A DNA stretch of 64,000 bases, from NCBI GenBank assembly GCA_045649825.1, contig JAZRQO010000021.1:1-64000 (forward strand), given 5' to 3'. The DNA is from RGIG9115 sp045649825. GTDB taxonomy: Bacteria; Bacillota; Clostridia; UBA1381. A model generated the notes under the pieces. It made no database searches and had not been told where the DNA came from. It saw only the letters and a list, made by a program, of their open reading frames with translations. A program made the position numbers and the translations under genes. How positions within the stretch are numbered: the first letter of the stretch is position 1; each line of letters opens with the position of its first letter. This document shows, piece after piece, positions 42,995-51,991 of the stretch.

Positions 42995-44916
42995 TTAATA
43001 TCCTTCCTTTCTGTACGGGACTTACATTTTTTCAAAAAGACGGTAGTGTTCCCGCTTATGCTGATTGTTATTGTATGGGACATATCGGAATACGGTTCTG
43101 CGGCTGCTTTATATTTCTGACGCCTTAAAAGATTTCCGCCAAAACGCTTGCTGTCGCTGGAGAAAACGACCTCGTATGTTCCCTCTGAGGGAACTCCTAT
43201 TTTATAGACCGGTCTGTCGACGGGGGTGAAATTTGAAACCACGGTTACGTTGTCGTCAGGGTTTTTACCCATTCTCATATAGGATATAACCGAGTTCTCA
43301 TTATCGGAATAATTTATCCATTTAAATCCATCCCAGCTGTCGTCGCACTCCCATAGAGCTTTATTTTCTACATAAAACCTATTAAGCTCTTTAACGTATG
43401 CTTTAAGGCGTTTATTACTATCCAGCTCAAGAATATTCCATTCAAGCTCTTCGCTGTATCTCCATTCGAGCATCTGACCGAGTTCCCCGCCCATAAACAT
43501 AAGCTTTTTACCCGGGATAGTCATATAGTAGGCGAGAAATGCCCTGTATGCCGGATACTTGTCCTCCATATTTCCGAAAAATTTATCAAGCATCGACTTT
43601 TTGCCGTGAACCACCTCATCATGGGAAAGAGGCAAAATATATTTTTCGGAATATGCATACATCATAAGGAATGTTAAGAGTGAATGATTATCCTTTCTGA
43701 AATAGGGGTCCATAGAAATATATCTGAGACTGTCATTCATCCAGCCCATATTCCATTTAAAGGTGAAACCAAGACCGTCCTCTTCGGTAGGATGAGTAAC
43801 CTTGGGCCATGCGGTGGACTCCTCTGCAATCATAAGAAATCCCGGAAACTCGGATTTCATATAAGAATTTAGCTTTTTGAAAAATTCTATTGCCTCCAGA
43901 TTTTCCGTACCGCCGTATTTATTAGCAATCCATTCACCGTCCCTGCGGGAATAGTTCCTGTAGAGCATACTCGATACTGCATCAACACGAAGTCCGTCGA
44001 AGTGGAATTCGGATGCCCAGTAATACGCAGAGGACATCAGAAATGATACAACTCCATCCCTGCCGTAATCAAACACCATTGTTCCCCAATCCTTATGCTC
44101 TCCCATTCGCGGGTCGGGATACTCATAAAGGGGCATACCGTCAAATATACGAAGTCCGTGGGCATCCCGTGGAAAATGTGCAGGTACCCAATCCATAATT
44201 ACATATATTCCATTTTCGTGACATTTATTCACAAAATACTTTAAATCGTCATTTGTTCCGTAACGTGAAGTCGGGGCAAAATAACCCGTCACCTGATACC
44301 CCCAAGAGCCGTCGTAGGGATACTCCATAACAGGCATAAGCTCTATATGAGTATAGCTCATTTCCTTAACATAAGGTATAAGCTCATCAGCAAGCTCTTT
44401 ATAGGAATAGAAGCTTCCGTCGGGATGAGTTTTCCAGCTTCCCGCATGAACCTCATAAATATTCATAGGCTCTCTGTAGGGTACACTGTTTTGCCGACTT
44501 TTTATAAAGCTTGAATCCGTCCATTTATAATCAGAACTTTCACAAACGCAGGATGCAGTCCCTGGACGAAGCTCACATCTTACTGCATACGGGTCTGATC
44601 TGTCGTATACATTCCCGTCCTGTGCAGTTATACGGTACTTATAAAGCTGAAGCTCCCGTACATCATCAAAAATGCCGCTCCATATGCCTGTTTCGTGAAT
44701 TTTTGTAAGCTTATATTTATCACCGTTCCAATTATTAAATTCACCAATAACACTGACTTCAACCGCATTGGGAGCCCACACTGAAAAACACCAGGATTTT
44801 TTTGTTCCGCATTTAATTTTGTGAGTTCCGAACATTTTATATGCCTGATAGTTTGCACCTGTATTGAATAAATATATCTGATAATCAGAAATATATTTAT
44901 TACCGTTGTCCGACAT
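42991..44916 (-). CDS. glgB: 1,4-alpha-glucan branching enzyme
   Basis: GH13 branching enzyme of 641 residues that forms alpha-1,6 branches in glycogen. An N-terminal CBM48 domain (about 30-125, SVWAPNAVEVSVIGEFNNW) precedes the barrel. Catalytic residues are Asp in DGLRVDAVSSMLY, Glu in IAEESTAWP and Asp in LSHDEVVHGK; AGSWK and MPVMEYP are also typical. It is the first gene of glgB-glgC-glgD, with a long leader (about 110 nt). A glycogen synthase gene (glgA) is not in the window. Confidence 0.95.
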   Translation of the reverse strand: MSDNGNKYISDYQIYLFNTGANYQAYKMFGTHKIKCGTKKSWCFSVWAPNAVEVSVIGEFNNWNGDKYKLTKIHETGIWSGIFDDVRELQLYKYRITAQDGNVYDRSDPYAVRCELRPGTASCVCESSDYKWTDSSFIKSRQNSVPYREPMNIYEVHAGSWKTHPDGSFYSYKELADELIPYVKEMSYTHIELMPVMEYPYDGSWGYQVTGYFAPTSRYGTNDDLKYFVNKCHENGIYVIMDWVPAHFPRDAHGLRIFDGMPLYEYPDPRMGEHKDWGTMVFDYGRDGVVSFLMSSAYYWASEFHFDGLRVDAVSSMLYRNYSRRDGEWIANKYGGTENLEAIEFFKKLNSYMKSEFPGFLMIAEESTAWPKVTHPTEEDGLGFTFKWNMGWMNDSLRYISMDPYFRKDNHSLLTFLMMYAYSEKYILPLSHDEVVHGKKSMLDKFFGNMEDKYPAYRAFLAYYMTIPGKKLMFMGGELGQMLEWRYSEELEWNILELDSNKRLKAYVKELNRFYVENKALWECDDSWDGFKWINYSDNENSVISYMRMGKNPDDNVTVVSNFTPVDRPVYKIGVPSEGTYEVVFSSDSKRFGGNLLRRQKYKAAAEPYSDMSHTITISISGNTTVFLKKCKSRTERKDIK

Positions 44917-44947
44917 TCTGAAACCCCCTGTTAATTTTAATAATTGT

Positions 44948-44979
44948 ATCCGTCAGACGAAAAAAGCGAACTGACGGAT
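44948..44979 (-). promoter_or_regulatory. hairpin in glgB leader
   Basis: ATCCGTCAG (44948-44956) pairs with CTGACGGAT (44971-44979) around a 14-base loop, 32 bp ahead of the glgB start. It is not followed by Us in the minus direction. Confidence 0.5.
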
Positions 44980-45037
44980 TACGAAAAAATTTATATATAA
45001 AAATACAAATATATATTATATACCTTAATATGAGAAT

Positions 45038-45066
45038 ATTATACCACAATATTTATAGTTAGTAAA
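45038..45066 (-). promoter_or_regulatory. promoter of glgBCD
   Basis: Minus strand TTTACT (45061-45066), 17 bp, TATAAT (45038-45043). Confidence 0.6.
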
Positions 45067-45201
45067 TACTATTGTTAGATAAAAAACAGGTATTTTTTTG
45101 TGTATTTTTAACAATATATTCCATATTTCTTTTAAATGTGGCAAGAACATTGTATTTTTATGCACATTTAAGCAAATATATGCAATATGATTTTTGAAAG
45201 C

Positions 45202-45247
45202 AAAAAAGAATTTCAGGAGCATCATTTCAAACACTCCGAAATTCTTT
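45202..45247 (-). terminator. terminator of the yqfC-ispG operon
   Basis: AAAGAATTT-GGAG (45205-45219) pairs with CTCC-AAATTCTTT (45234-45247). In the minus direction a T run follows. It ends the long operon that closes with ispG. Confidence 0.8.
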
Positions 45248-45254
45248 ATCTTTA

Positions 45255-46307
45255 TCACAGACAATCTATTTCTTTCATAAGCTCGTTTACAAGTTCTGAT
45301 TCTGGAACTTTGCGTATTATTTCTCCTTTTCTAAAGATAAGACCTTCTCCCTTACCTCCCGCGATGCCGACATCCGCATCTCTCGCTTCACCGGGGCCGT
45401 TTACAACGCACCCCATAACTGCCACCTTTATATTTTTGTCAAGCTTGGCAATTCGATTTTCAACCTCAGAGGCAATAGTTATCAAGTCAATCTGTGTTCT
45501 TCCGCAGGTAGGGCAGGAAACAAGCTCTGCACCGCCGCGAAGTCCCAGCACACGAAGCAAGTCCTTAGCTGCATATATTTCACTTACAGGGTCGGCAGTG
45601 AGGGATACTCTGATAGTATCGCCTATGCCGTGGGCAAGCAAACCGCCTATTCCTATTGCAGATTTTATTACACCCATTTTAGCAGTTCCCGCCTCTGTTA
45701 CACCCACGTGGAGAGGCAAATCGGACTTACTGTGGAAAAGCTCATACGCCTTCATCATTTCAGGAACGTCGGAAACCTTTATTGACACAACAGTGTTGTC
45801 AAAACTAAGACTTTCAAGAATTTCAACGTGCCTGAAAGCACTTTCAACCAAAGCGTCAGCAACAGGGTGCTTATATTTTTCTACCAGGTCCTTTTCAAGA
45901 GAGCCTCCGTTAACACCAATACGAATAGGAACTCCGTAATATGAGGCGCACTCTACAACTTCTTTTACTCTGTCACGGCTGCCGATATTACCGGGATTTA
46001 TTCTTATTTTGTTAACCCCAAGTTCCATGCACCGAAGAGCAAGCTTATAATCAAAATGTATGTCTGCAACAAGGGGGATATTAATTCTTTTACGGATTTC
46101 ACCCATCGCCTCTGCTGCTGCATTATCAGGCACTGCACAACGGATAATTTCACATCCTGCGTCCTCAAGACGTTTTATCTGAGCAACTGTTTTTTCAACA
46201 TCACGTGTATCCGTATTAGTCATTGACTGGATTGCAATCGGTTCATTCCCGCCGATTTTTACTCCACCGATATTTACCACTTTTTTGATTTTTTCACGTT
46301 TAATCAA
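45255..46307 (-). CDS. ispG: 4-hydroxy-3-methylbut-2-enyl-diphosphate synthase
   Basis: The [4Fe-4S] enzyme (GcpE) of the MEP isoprenoid pathway, 350 residues, converting MEcPP to HMBPP. The start IGGVKIGGNEPIAIQSMTNTDT and the cluster Cys motifs CPTCGR and MGCVVNGPGEA are diagnostic. It begins with TTG at 46307, overlapping the era stop by 4 bp, with GGTGATG upstream. Its place after era at the end of the yqfC operon is not the Bacillus arrangement. Confidence 0.94.
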   Translation of the reverse strand: MIKREKIKKVVNIGGVKIGGNEPIAIQSMTNTDTRDVEKTVAQIKRLEDAGCEIIRCAVPDNAAAEAMGEIRKRINIPLVADIHFDYKLALRCMELGVNKIRINPGNIGSRDRVKEVVECASYYGVPIRIGVNGGSLEKDLVEKYKHPVADALVESAFRHVEILESLSFDNTVVSIKVSDVPEMMKAYELFHSKSDLPLHVGVTEAGTAKMGVIKSAIGIGGLLAHGIGDTIRVSLTADPVSEIYAAKDLLRVLGLRGGAELVSCPTCGRTQIDLITIASEVENRIAKLDKNIKVAVMGCVVNGPGEARDADVGIAGGKGEGLIFRKGEIIRKVPESELVNELMKEIDCL

Positions 46308-47209
46308 AATTCATCACCACTTGTAAATCCAAAATTTTTCATATGAAAATTACTGTTACGCCAATCATTCTTAACTCTTACCCAAAGCTCCAGATAAACC
46401 TTTTTGTCGAGCATTTTTTCTATGTCGCCTCTTGCCATAGATCCTACCTTTTTGAGCATATCACCGTTTTTACCGATTACTATGCCCTTATGGGATGCTT
46501 TTTCGCAATATATTACAGCATTAATGGCAGTAATGTTTTTCTTCTCCTGCATTCTTTCGATTTCTATCGCTATACCGTGGGGGACCTCTTTATCAAGGCA
46601 CCACAGGAGCTTTTCTCTTATGATTTCTGCCGCAATCTGCTTTTCGGGCTGGTCTGTTATCATATCGTCATAGTAGAACTTAGGTCCTTCCGTAAGATAA
46701 TCACGGATATCCTCTAAAAGCAAATCAACACCGTCGTTATTCTTTGCGCTTATGGGAACTACCGCGTCAAAATCTGCAAGACTGCTGTAATCCGCAATAA
46801 GAGGCAAAAGATTTTCTTTTGGCATAAGGTCTATTTTGTTTATAACAAGAATACAGGGAATTCCCGACTTTTCCACATCTGATGCAATCTTACGTTCCAT
46901 TTCCTGAATTCTTCGTGTTGCATCAACCATAAACACCACTATATCGGTATCGTTGATTGACTGCTTTGCTTCACTTACCATAAACTCGCCAAGCTTATTA
47001 TGAGGTGTATGAATTCCCGGTGTGTCGGTAAAAATTATCTGTTCCTCATCAGTTGTATGAATGGCAAGTATTTTATTTCTTGTTGTTTGGGGCTTGTCTG
47101 ATATTATTGCAATTTTTTGCCCCACTATGCTGTTGAGCAAAGAGGATTTGCCCACATTCGGCATTCCCACTATTGCAACAAAGCCCGATTTAAAGCTTTT
47201 ATTTTTCAT
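46304..47209 (-). CDS. era: GTPase Era
   Basis: Ribosome-assembly GTPase of 301 residues. The G motifs are GMPNVGKSS, the TTRNK segment, DTPGI and NKID, followed by a C-terminal KH domain (HKGIVIGKNGDMLKKVG) that binds the 3' end of 16S rRNA. It is 12 bp after dgkA and overlaps ispG by 4 bp. Confidence 0.95.
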   Translation of the reverse strand: MKNKSFKSGFVAIVGMPNVGKSSLLNSIVGQKIAIISDKPQTTRNKILAIHTTDEEQIIFTDTPGIHTPHNKLGEFMVSEAKQSINDTDIVVFMVDATRRIQEMERKIASDVEKSGIPCILVINKIDLMPKENLLPLIADYSSLADFDAVVPISAKNNDGVDLLLEDIRDYLTEGPKFYYDDMITDQPEKQIAAEIIREKLLWCLDKEVPHGIAIEIERMQEKKNITAINAVIYCEKASHKGIVIGKNGDMLKKVGSMARGDIEKMLDKKVYLELWVRVKNDWRNSNFHMKNFGFTSGDEF

Positions 47210-47221
47210 AAATTCCTCCGT

Positions 47222-47680
47222 TTATTTCTTTAATAACAGCACTCTCACGTCTATGATAATAAGTACAATTAATATTACAACACCGCGAACGGAAGTAAAA
47301 ATACCTGTAAGGGCACTGATTATTTTAGTTATGTTGCCAAAAAGCGTAATTCCCACCGCTATACTGAAAATTGCAGAAACAAGAGTTGCCGCCGCACCGT
47401 AATCTTTGGCATGCCCCGCCTCATCACGGATTTCCGTGGTGGCAGTATCCACCGCCATTTCAACCGCACTGTTGAAAAGCTCGGCAGATATAACAAATCC
47501 TACAGTTAAAAGCAAAACAGCCCACTCCACTGAGCTTATTCCGTAAAATGCAGCAAAAAAGCATATAAGATTTCCTACACAAAAATGAAATCTCAGATTT
47601 CTCTCATAATGGAGAGCATCCCAAAAGCCCTTAACAGCATAATGTAAGCTTTTTACAAAGCTATGATTCTTTTTATCCAT
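47222..47680 (-). CDS. dgkA: diacylglycerol/undecaprenol kinase
   Basis: A small membrane kinase of 152 residues with N-terminal helix and four hydrophobic segments. FNSAVEMAVD and KDYGAAATLVSA are the family's metal- and nucleotide-binding motifs. In Gram-positives this enzyme phosphorylates undecaprenol rather than diacylglycerol. It abuts ybeY and precedes era, the usual order. Confidence 0.92.
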   Translation of the reverse strand: MDKKNHSFVKSLHYAVKGFWDALHYERNLRFHFCVGNLICFFAAFYGISSVEWAVLLLTVGFVISAELFNSAVEMAVDTATTEIRDEAGHAKDYGAAATLVSAIFSIAVGITLFGNITKIISALTGIFTSVRGVVILIVLIIIDVRVLLLKK

Positions 47681-48166
47681 TCAGATTACCTCTCTTGTTA
47701 TGCCAAGACTTTCAAGGATTTTTTCCTGTTTTTCAAACATTTCCTTTTCTTCGTCAGGTTCCATATGGTCATAGCCCAGAAGATGAAGCATTGAATGAGC
47801 CGTAAGGAAAGCTACCTCTCTTTTAAGACTGTGCCCATAGCTCTGAGCCTGCTCCGAAGCACGTTCAAGACTGATTACAATATCGCCAAGCACAATTTCT
47901 CCGCCGTCAAATTCAAAATCTGCCACGGCTTCGCCGTTTTCGTCAAATTCAAGCATAGGAAAAGACAAAACATCAGTTACTTTATCAATATCTCTGTGCT
48001 CGCAATTTATTCTTTTTATTTCTTCATTGTCAACAAACGTAACACTTATCTGTGCCTCTTCCTCAAAACCTTCGCTTTCAAGTGAACGGGCACAGACATT
48101 TTCTACTGTTTGTTTAAGCTCATCTGTCAGTTCAAGACTGCTTTGAGCGTTCTCTATAAGCAGCAT
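47681..48166 (-). CDS. ybeY: endoribonuclease YbeY
   Basis: A zinc-dependent endoribonuclease of 161 residues involved in 16S rRNA 3' maturation and ribosome quality control. The zinc motif H-x3-H-x5-H is clear in AHSMLHLLGYDHM. TDVLSFPM is the other conserved segment. ATG 48166 with GGGAAAG upstream is chosen over 48199. It overlaps the end of phoH by 35 bp. Confidence 0.93.
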   Translation of the reverse strand: MLLIENAQSSLELTDELKQTVENVCARSLESEGFEEEAQISVTFVDNEEIKRINCEHRDIDKVTDVLSFPMLEFDENGEAVADFEFDGGEIVLGDIVISLERASEQAQSYGHSLKREVAFLTAHSMLHLLGYDHMEPDEEKEMFEKQEKILESLGITREVI

Positions 48167-49142
48167 ATTTTCTTTCCCTTTCTTCTTCGTATCGTGCATA
48201 TGCTTTGATTATCCGCTGAACAAGGGGATGGCGTACAACATCCTTTTCTGTCAGATAACAAAAAGCAAGGTCCTCTATATTTTTAAGAACGCGTTCTGCC
48301 TCCTTAAGTCCTGATTTCTTACCCGATGGAAGGTCCACCTGAGTGATATCTCCCGTAATTATGGCGTGGGAGCCGAAACCTATTCTTGTGAGAAACATTT
48401 TCATCTGCTCGGGAGTTGTGTTCTGCGCTTCGTCAAGAATTATAAAGGCATTATCAAGCGTTCTTCCTCGCATATATGCAAGGGGAGCAACCTCTATCAT
48501 ACCTCTTTCCTGGTATCTTGCAAACCCTTCCGCACCAAGCATTTCATACATTCCGTCATAAAGCGGTCTAAGATAGGGATCTACCTTATTCTGAAGGTCG
48601 CCGGGCAAAAAACCGAGCTTTTCGCCTGCTTCAACTGCAGGCCTTGTTAGAATAATTCTGTTTACCTCACGGGCACGAAGAGCCATTACCGCCTTTGCAA
48701 CTGCAAGATAGGTCTTACCCGTTCCTGCAGGGCCTATGCCGAAAACAATTGTATTTTCATCTATGGCATTTATATAGTTTTTCTGCCCAAGAGTTTTTGT
48801 TTTAATAGGTACGCCTTTAGAGTTTACCGCAACAACGTCACTTCCCAGCTTTTTAAGGTCTACTCCTCCGTTTTCACGAATAACTGAAATAGCATATAAA
48901 ATTTTCTGGTCGTCAAGAGCTTCTCCGCGAAGCACATCCTGAACAAGCACCTCAATTACCGCTTCCGCGTCCTCTACATTTTCCTCAACGCCCGAAACGG
49001 AAAGCCCACCGTCGTGGGATGAGATTTTTACTGAAAGAGATTTTTCAACAAGCTTAATGTTAGAGTCAAAGCTTCCGAAAAGTGCCGCAGTATCAAACCC
49101 CTGAGGTAACTCAATTTGTCTTTGCATCATAATTATTATCAT
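48132..49142 (-). CDS. phoH: PhoH-like ATPase
   Basis: A 336-residue PhoH-family protein. The Walker A motif is GIGPAGTGKTYLA, the Walker B region is FIILDEAQNTTPEQ, and TGDITQVDLP follows. It is a predicted RNA-linked ATPase often next to ybeY, in line with a role in RNA metabolism, but its activity is not settled. ATG 49142 is 3 nt from AAAGGAG; ATGs at 49130 and 49127 are possible. A 107-bp palindromic element lies in the gap upstream. Confidence 0.92.
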   Translation of the reverse strand: MIIIMMQRQIELPQGFDTAALFGSFDSNIKLVEKSLSVKISSHDGGLSVSGVEENVEDAEAVIEVLVQDVLRGEALDDQKILYAISVIRENGGVDLKKLGSDVVAVNSKGVPIKTKTLGQKNYINAIDENTIVFGIGPAGTGKTYLAVAKAVMALRAREVNRIILTRPAVEAGEKLGFLPGDLQNKVDPYLRPLYDGMYEMLGAEGFARYQERGMIEVAPLAYMRGRTLDNAFIILDEAQNTTPEQMKMFLTRIGFGSHAIITGDITQVDLPSGKKSGLKEAERVLKNIEDLAFCYLTEKDVVRHPLVQRIIKAYARYEEERERKYAAYRERSKQS

Positions 49143-49161
49143 TAACTCCTTTACTGAACTT

Positions 49162-49268
49162 AAGTCTCGAAGAAAATTGTTCCTATTGCCGATTTGCAGC
49201 GAGTGGTGCGGTACGAGTGTACCGCACCGAGCAAAAATTGGTGATAGGGGCAATTTTATTCAGACTTA
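49162..49268. repeat. 107-bp palindromic element
   Basis: The ends AAGTCT (49162-49167) and AGACTT (49263-49268) are inverted copies. Arms match along most of their length (AGAAAATTG against CAATTTTAT, CCTAT against ATAGG, ATTT against AAAT). The core is a perfect 10-bp stem, GGTGCGGTAC (49205-49214) and GTACCGCACC (49219-49228), with loop GAGT. It fills the gap between yqfD and phoH. It could be a miniature inverted-repeat element or an RNA processing stem. Confidence 0.6.
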
Positions 49269-49271
49269 TTT

Positions 49272-50435
49272 TTATCTTGGGACGGTTACACCGATATCCT
49301 CTTTAAAACTGTATATTCCTGTTACATTAACGCAATCTTTCCCGTCTGAAACAATATAATCTTCTTCTATAAGCCTTGCAGAAGCACCCAGCTTTTCAGC
49401 AACACGGGCGGACAGGTCGCGTTTTGCAAATTCAACAACCCAATCTCGGGGAAGCTGAACTTTTATAACATCCGCCTCCATATGCTTATATTGCTTAACA
49501 GAAAATTTCTTAGTGGATATAATATCTTTCTCAACCGTTACACCATTATCATATCCCGGGTTTTTAAAAAGACTCAGATTTCTTGAAAAAAACTTTATAT
49601 CATATGTTTTCTTTTCCCTGCCTGTAAACTCATTCCTGTTTTCAAAAAGCATATATTTGCCGGATTCTTCATATCGGGTAAGCGCCATCACTTCTCCGTC
49701 TGCATGAACCTCATAGCTACCTACAACTTCATTCTTGCCGATTTCAACTGTTCCTGATATAAGCAATTCTCCCGCACTGACTGCATTGCCGGGAAGCACA
49801 ACTTCTTTCCCTTCCTTAACAGACATCTCCGTTATAAATCCGTCCTTTGCCGCAATTATATCGCAAGGCTCGTCAACATCCACAACAACAGGCGGTATTA
49901 TACCTTCGTGAATACGAACAGTGGCACGCATACCCTTTATATAAACCCATCCCCAGGGTACATTGGGAAATGACTCTGTAAGGTGATTTTTCATTGCTCT
50001 CCCGTCGGGCAGGTCTTTAAGAAGCGCTCCAGGCTTTACTCCGATTTCTTCAAGCTTTGCAAGGACTTCCTTTTCGGTGAGATTTCCATCGGTTTCTACA
50101 CGTATATCCCACAAAAACAGTGACGACACAGCGAAAAACAGGAAAAAAATCGACACACCCACAGGAAAACATATTCTTTTTTTATACCGGCGAAGCATAC
50201 TGTAGAACCCTGATTCTTTTTCGATTTTAAGTTTTACATCAAGGTCGTCTGCAAGTTTGTATAAATCATAAAAACATTCCGTAACAATAGCAAACCTTAC
50301 TTCTTCGCCTGAGGTTATATTATAAAGCTTTATGCCACGTTCCGCACACGACGACACAAGCTTCCACACCGATTTACCGTATGCCTTTATTATAACATAT
50401 CCTTTTAAAAAATAAAAGAACTTAATCAAAATCAT
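49272..50435 (-). CDS. yqfD: sporulation protein YqfD
   Basis: A 387-residue membrane protein of the YqfD family. One hydrophobic helix (about 85-110) separates a small cytoplasmic part from a large outer part. FFYFLKGYVIIKA at the N-terminus and VRIHEGIIPP in the middle are typical. In Bacillus it is a sigma-E-controlled mother-cell protein needed for efficient sporulation, with unknown biochemistry. ATG 50435 lies 9 nt after AGGAG. It follows yqfC by 67 bp. Confidence 0.9.
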   Translation of the reverse strand: MILIKFFYFLKGYVIIKAYGKSVWKLVSSCAERGIKLYNITSGEEVRFAIVTECFYDLYKLADDLDVKLKIEKESGFYSMLRRYKKRICFPVGVSIFFLFFAVSSLFLWDIRVETDGNLTEKEVLAKLEEIGVKPGALLKDLPDGRAMKNHLTESFPNVPWGWVYIKGMRATVRIHEGIIPPVVVDVDEPCDIIAAKDGFITEMSVKEGKEVVLPGNAVSAGELLISGTVEIGKNEVVGSYEVHADGEVMALTRYEESGKYMLFENRNEFTGREKKTYDIKFFSRNLSLFKNPGYDNGVTVEKDIISTKKFSVKQYKHMEADVIKVQLPRDWVVEFAKRDLSARVAEKLGASARLIEEDYIVSDGKDCVNVTGIYSFKEDIGVTVPR

Positions 50436-50502
50436 TTTCAATTTCTCCTATTTTTTCATATTTTGCAGGTGGCATATGTACAATGTGCTACAAAATTTGT
50501 AA

Positions 50503-50775
50503 TCAATGCTCAAAGACTATACTGTGAAATATCCCTTCGATTAAAACATCATACTTATTTATGTAAGAAACACAAAAATCAGCACCTGTTATCCTGATTA
50601 CTGAATACTTTGTTTTTATTCGTATAAGTTCTTTTGTATACTCTAAAATTCCTTTATGATTTTCTATATAAAGCTCTCTGTTTTCTGCAAAAGACAGCTT
50701 TGCAAGCTCCATAACCGTTTCCTTGGGCACACCGTTATATTCTGATATTTTGTCCCCCACCGTTCGCTTGTTCAT
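50503..50775 (-). CDS. yqfC: sporulation protein YqfC
   Basis: A 90-residue protein of the YqfC (YabP-like) family, mostly beta strands, with the family-type HKGILEYTKELIRIKT and ITGADFCVSYI segments. It is linked to yqfD in nearly all spore formers. ATG 50775 has GGGGTGAT upstream. It is the first gene of the operon yqfC-yqfD-phoH-ybeY-dgkA-era-ispG. Confidence 0.87.
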   Translation of the reverse strand: MNKRTVGDKISEYNGVPKETVMELAKLSFAENRELYIENHKGILEYTKELIRIKTKYSVIRITGADFCVSYINKYDVLIEGIFHSIVFEH

Positions 50776-50907
50776 ATAATCACCCCAGCAATACAAATCT
50801 TCAGTTAATATTTATGACAAAAGCTCCGTAATAATGTTCAAAGGAGTTTTAAAAATTTAAATATTTGCATAAAAATAAACAAATACAACTCCGAAAGGGC
50901 TGGTTTT

Positions 50908-51966
50908 ATGAAAAACAAGTTATTTGTTGCTTTCACTCTTATAGTTGTGGGCTTACTGATAATAAAGGGCGAAAATGCAATTATGTATTCAAGGGATGCT
51001 CTGTTTTTATGCACCGATATGATTATTCCCTCGCTTTTTCCTTTCTTCGTATGCTCCGGTATTCTTGTTTATTCAGGCTTTTGCCAGAGAATATCAAAGC
51101 TATTCTCACCTGTTATGAAACCGCTTTTTAATATAAACCCCAATGGCAGCAGTGCATTTGTGCTTGGCATAATAAGCGGCTATCCTTTAGGTGCCGTTAC
51201 TGCCTGTCAGCTTTATGAAGCGGGATATATTTCTAAAAGCGAAACCGAGCGCCTGCTTGCTTTTTGCAACAATTCAGGACCCCTGTTTATTTTAGGCTCT
51301 GTAGGTGTGGGGCTATATATGGGGCTTGACGTCGGGATATTACTTTATGCATCACATATATTAGGAGCAATACTGGTTGGCATTTGTATGCGAAATCACT
51401 CGAAGGAGAAACATTCAGCTCCACCATATGAACTATCCACCAAAGAAGTTTCCTTTGCAGAAATATTTAAAACCTCCACAGTTAATGCCACAAACAGCAT
51501 GCTTCTTGTTTGCGGCACCATTCTGTTCTTCTCTGTAGCTTCACGCTTGTTTCTTGACATTATACCTTTTGAAATTCCGCCCCTCGTTTACGGATTATTT
51601 GAATTTGCAAGCGGAAATGTTCTTATTTCCACTTCAGGAACACCTCTGCCTTTGAAGCTTATCTGGGCATCTGTTGTGACGGGGTTTGCAGGGCTTAGCG
51701 TTCATATGCAGGTTATGGCAGTTACATCAAATCACGGATTGTCGGTTAAGCCGTATATTTTAGGCAAAATCCTTCACGGTCTTTTCAGCGGTGCAATTAC
51801 CTTTATTCTTATACGCCTGACGGGAACTGTTACGGCATCGCTTCCATCCTTACAATCGGCATACGCCACATTTACCCTGGCATCTGCTTATACGATTATG
51901 TGCGTGGCCGCAATTATACTAATACTCATATTTATGAATTTACAAAAAAAGAAGCGGAAAGCTTAA
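50908..51966 (+). CDS. ylbJ: sporulation integral membrane protein YlbJ
   Basis: A 352-residue membrane protein with about eight helices and two Gate (nucleoside-recognition) repeats. PSLFPFFVCSGILVYSG, GIISGYPLGAVTACQLYE and FCNNSGPLFILGSVGVGLY are YlbJ signatures. In Bacillus it is sigma-E controlled and affects spore cortex formation; the transported solute is not known. AAAGGG lies before the ATG. It is divergent from yqfC and convergent with kdgK. Confidence 0.9.
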   Translation: MKNKLFVAFTLIVVGLLIIKGENAIMYSRDALFLCTDMIIPSLFPFFVCSGILVYSGFCQRISKLFSPVMKPLFNINPNGSSAFVLGIISGYPLGAVTACQLYEAGYISKSETERLLAFCNNSGPLFILGSVGVGLYMGLDVGILLYASHILGAILVGICMRNHSKEKHSAPPYELSTKEVSFAEIFKTSTVNATNSMLLVCGTILFFSVASRLFLDIIPFEIPPLVYGLFEFASGNVLISTSGTPLPLKLIWASVVTGFAGLSVHMQVMAVTSNHGLSVKPYILGKILHGLFSGAITFILIRLTGTVTASLPSLQSAYATFTLASAYTIMCVAAIILILIFMNLQKKKRKA

Positions 51967-51991
51967 TCTCCGCTTCTTAAAAATATTCAAC

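Larger units (their letters stand above)
44917..45254. other. AT-rich region between glgB and ispG
   Basis: This 338-bp gap holds the glgB leader with a hairpin (44948-44979), the glgB promoter (45038-45066) and the ispG terminator (45202-45247). The middle is almost pure A and T and contains no gene that I can support. Confidence 0.7.

Noticed and set aside
45187..45939. 250-codon plus-strand open frame
   Set aside because: It is antisense to ispG, which has clear Fe-S and family motifs; the frame is Ser/Pro-rich, as expected for a shadow.
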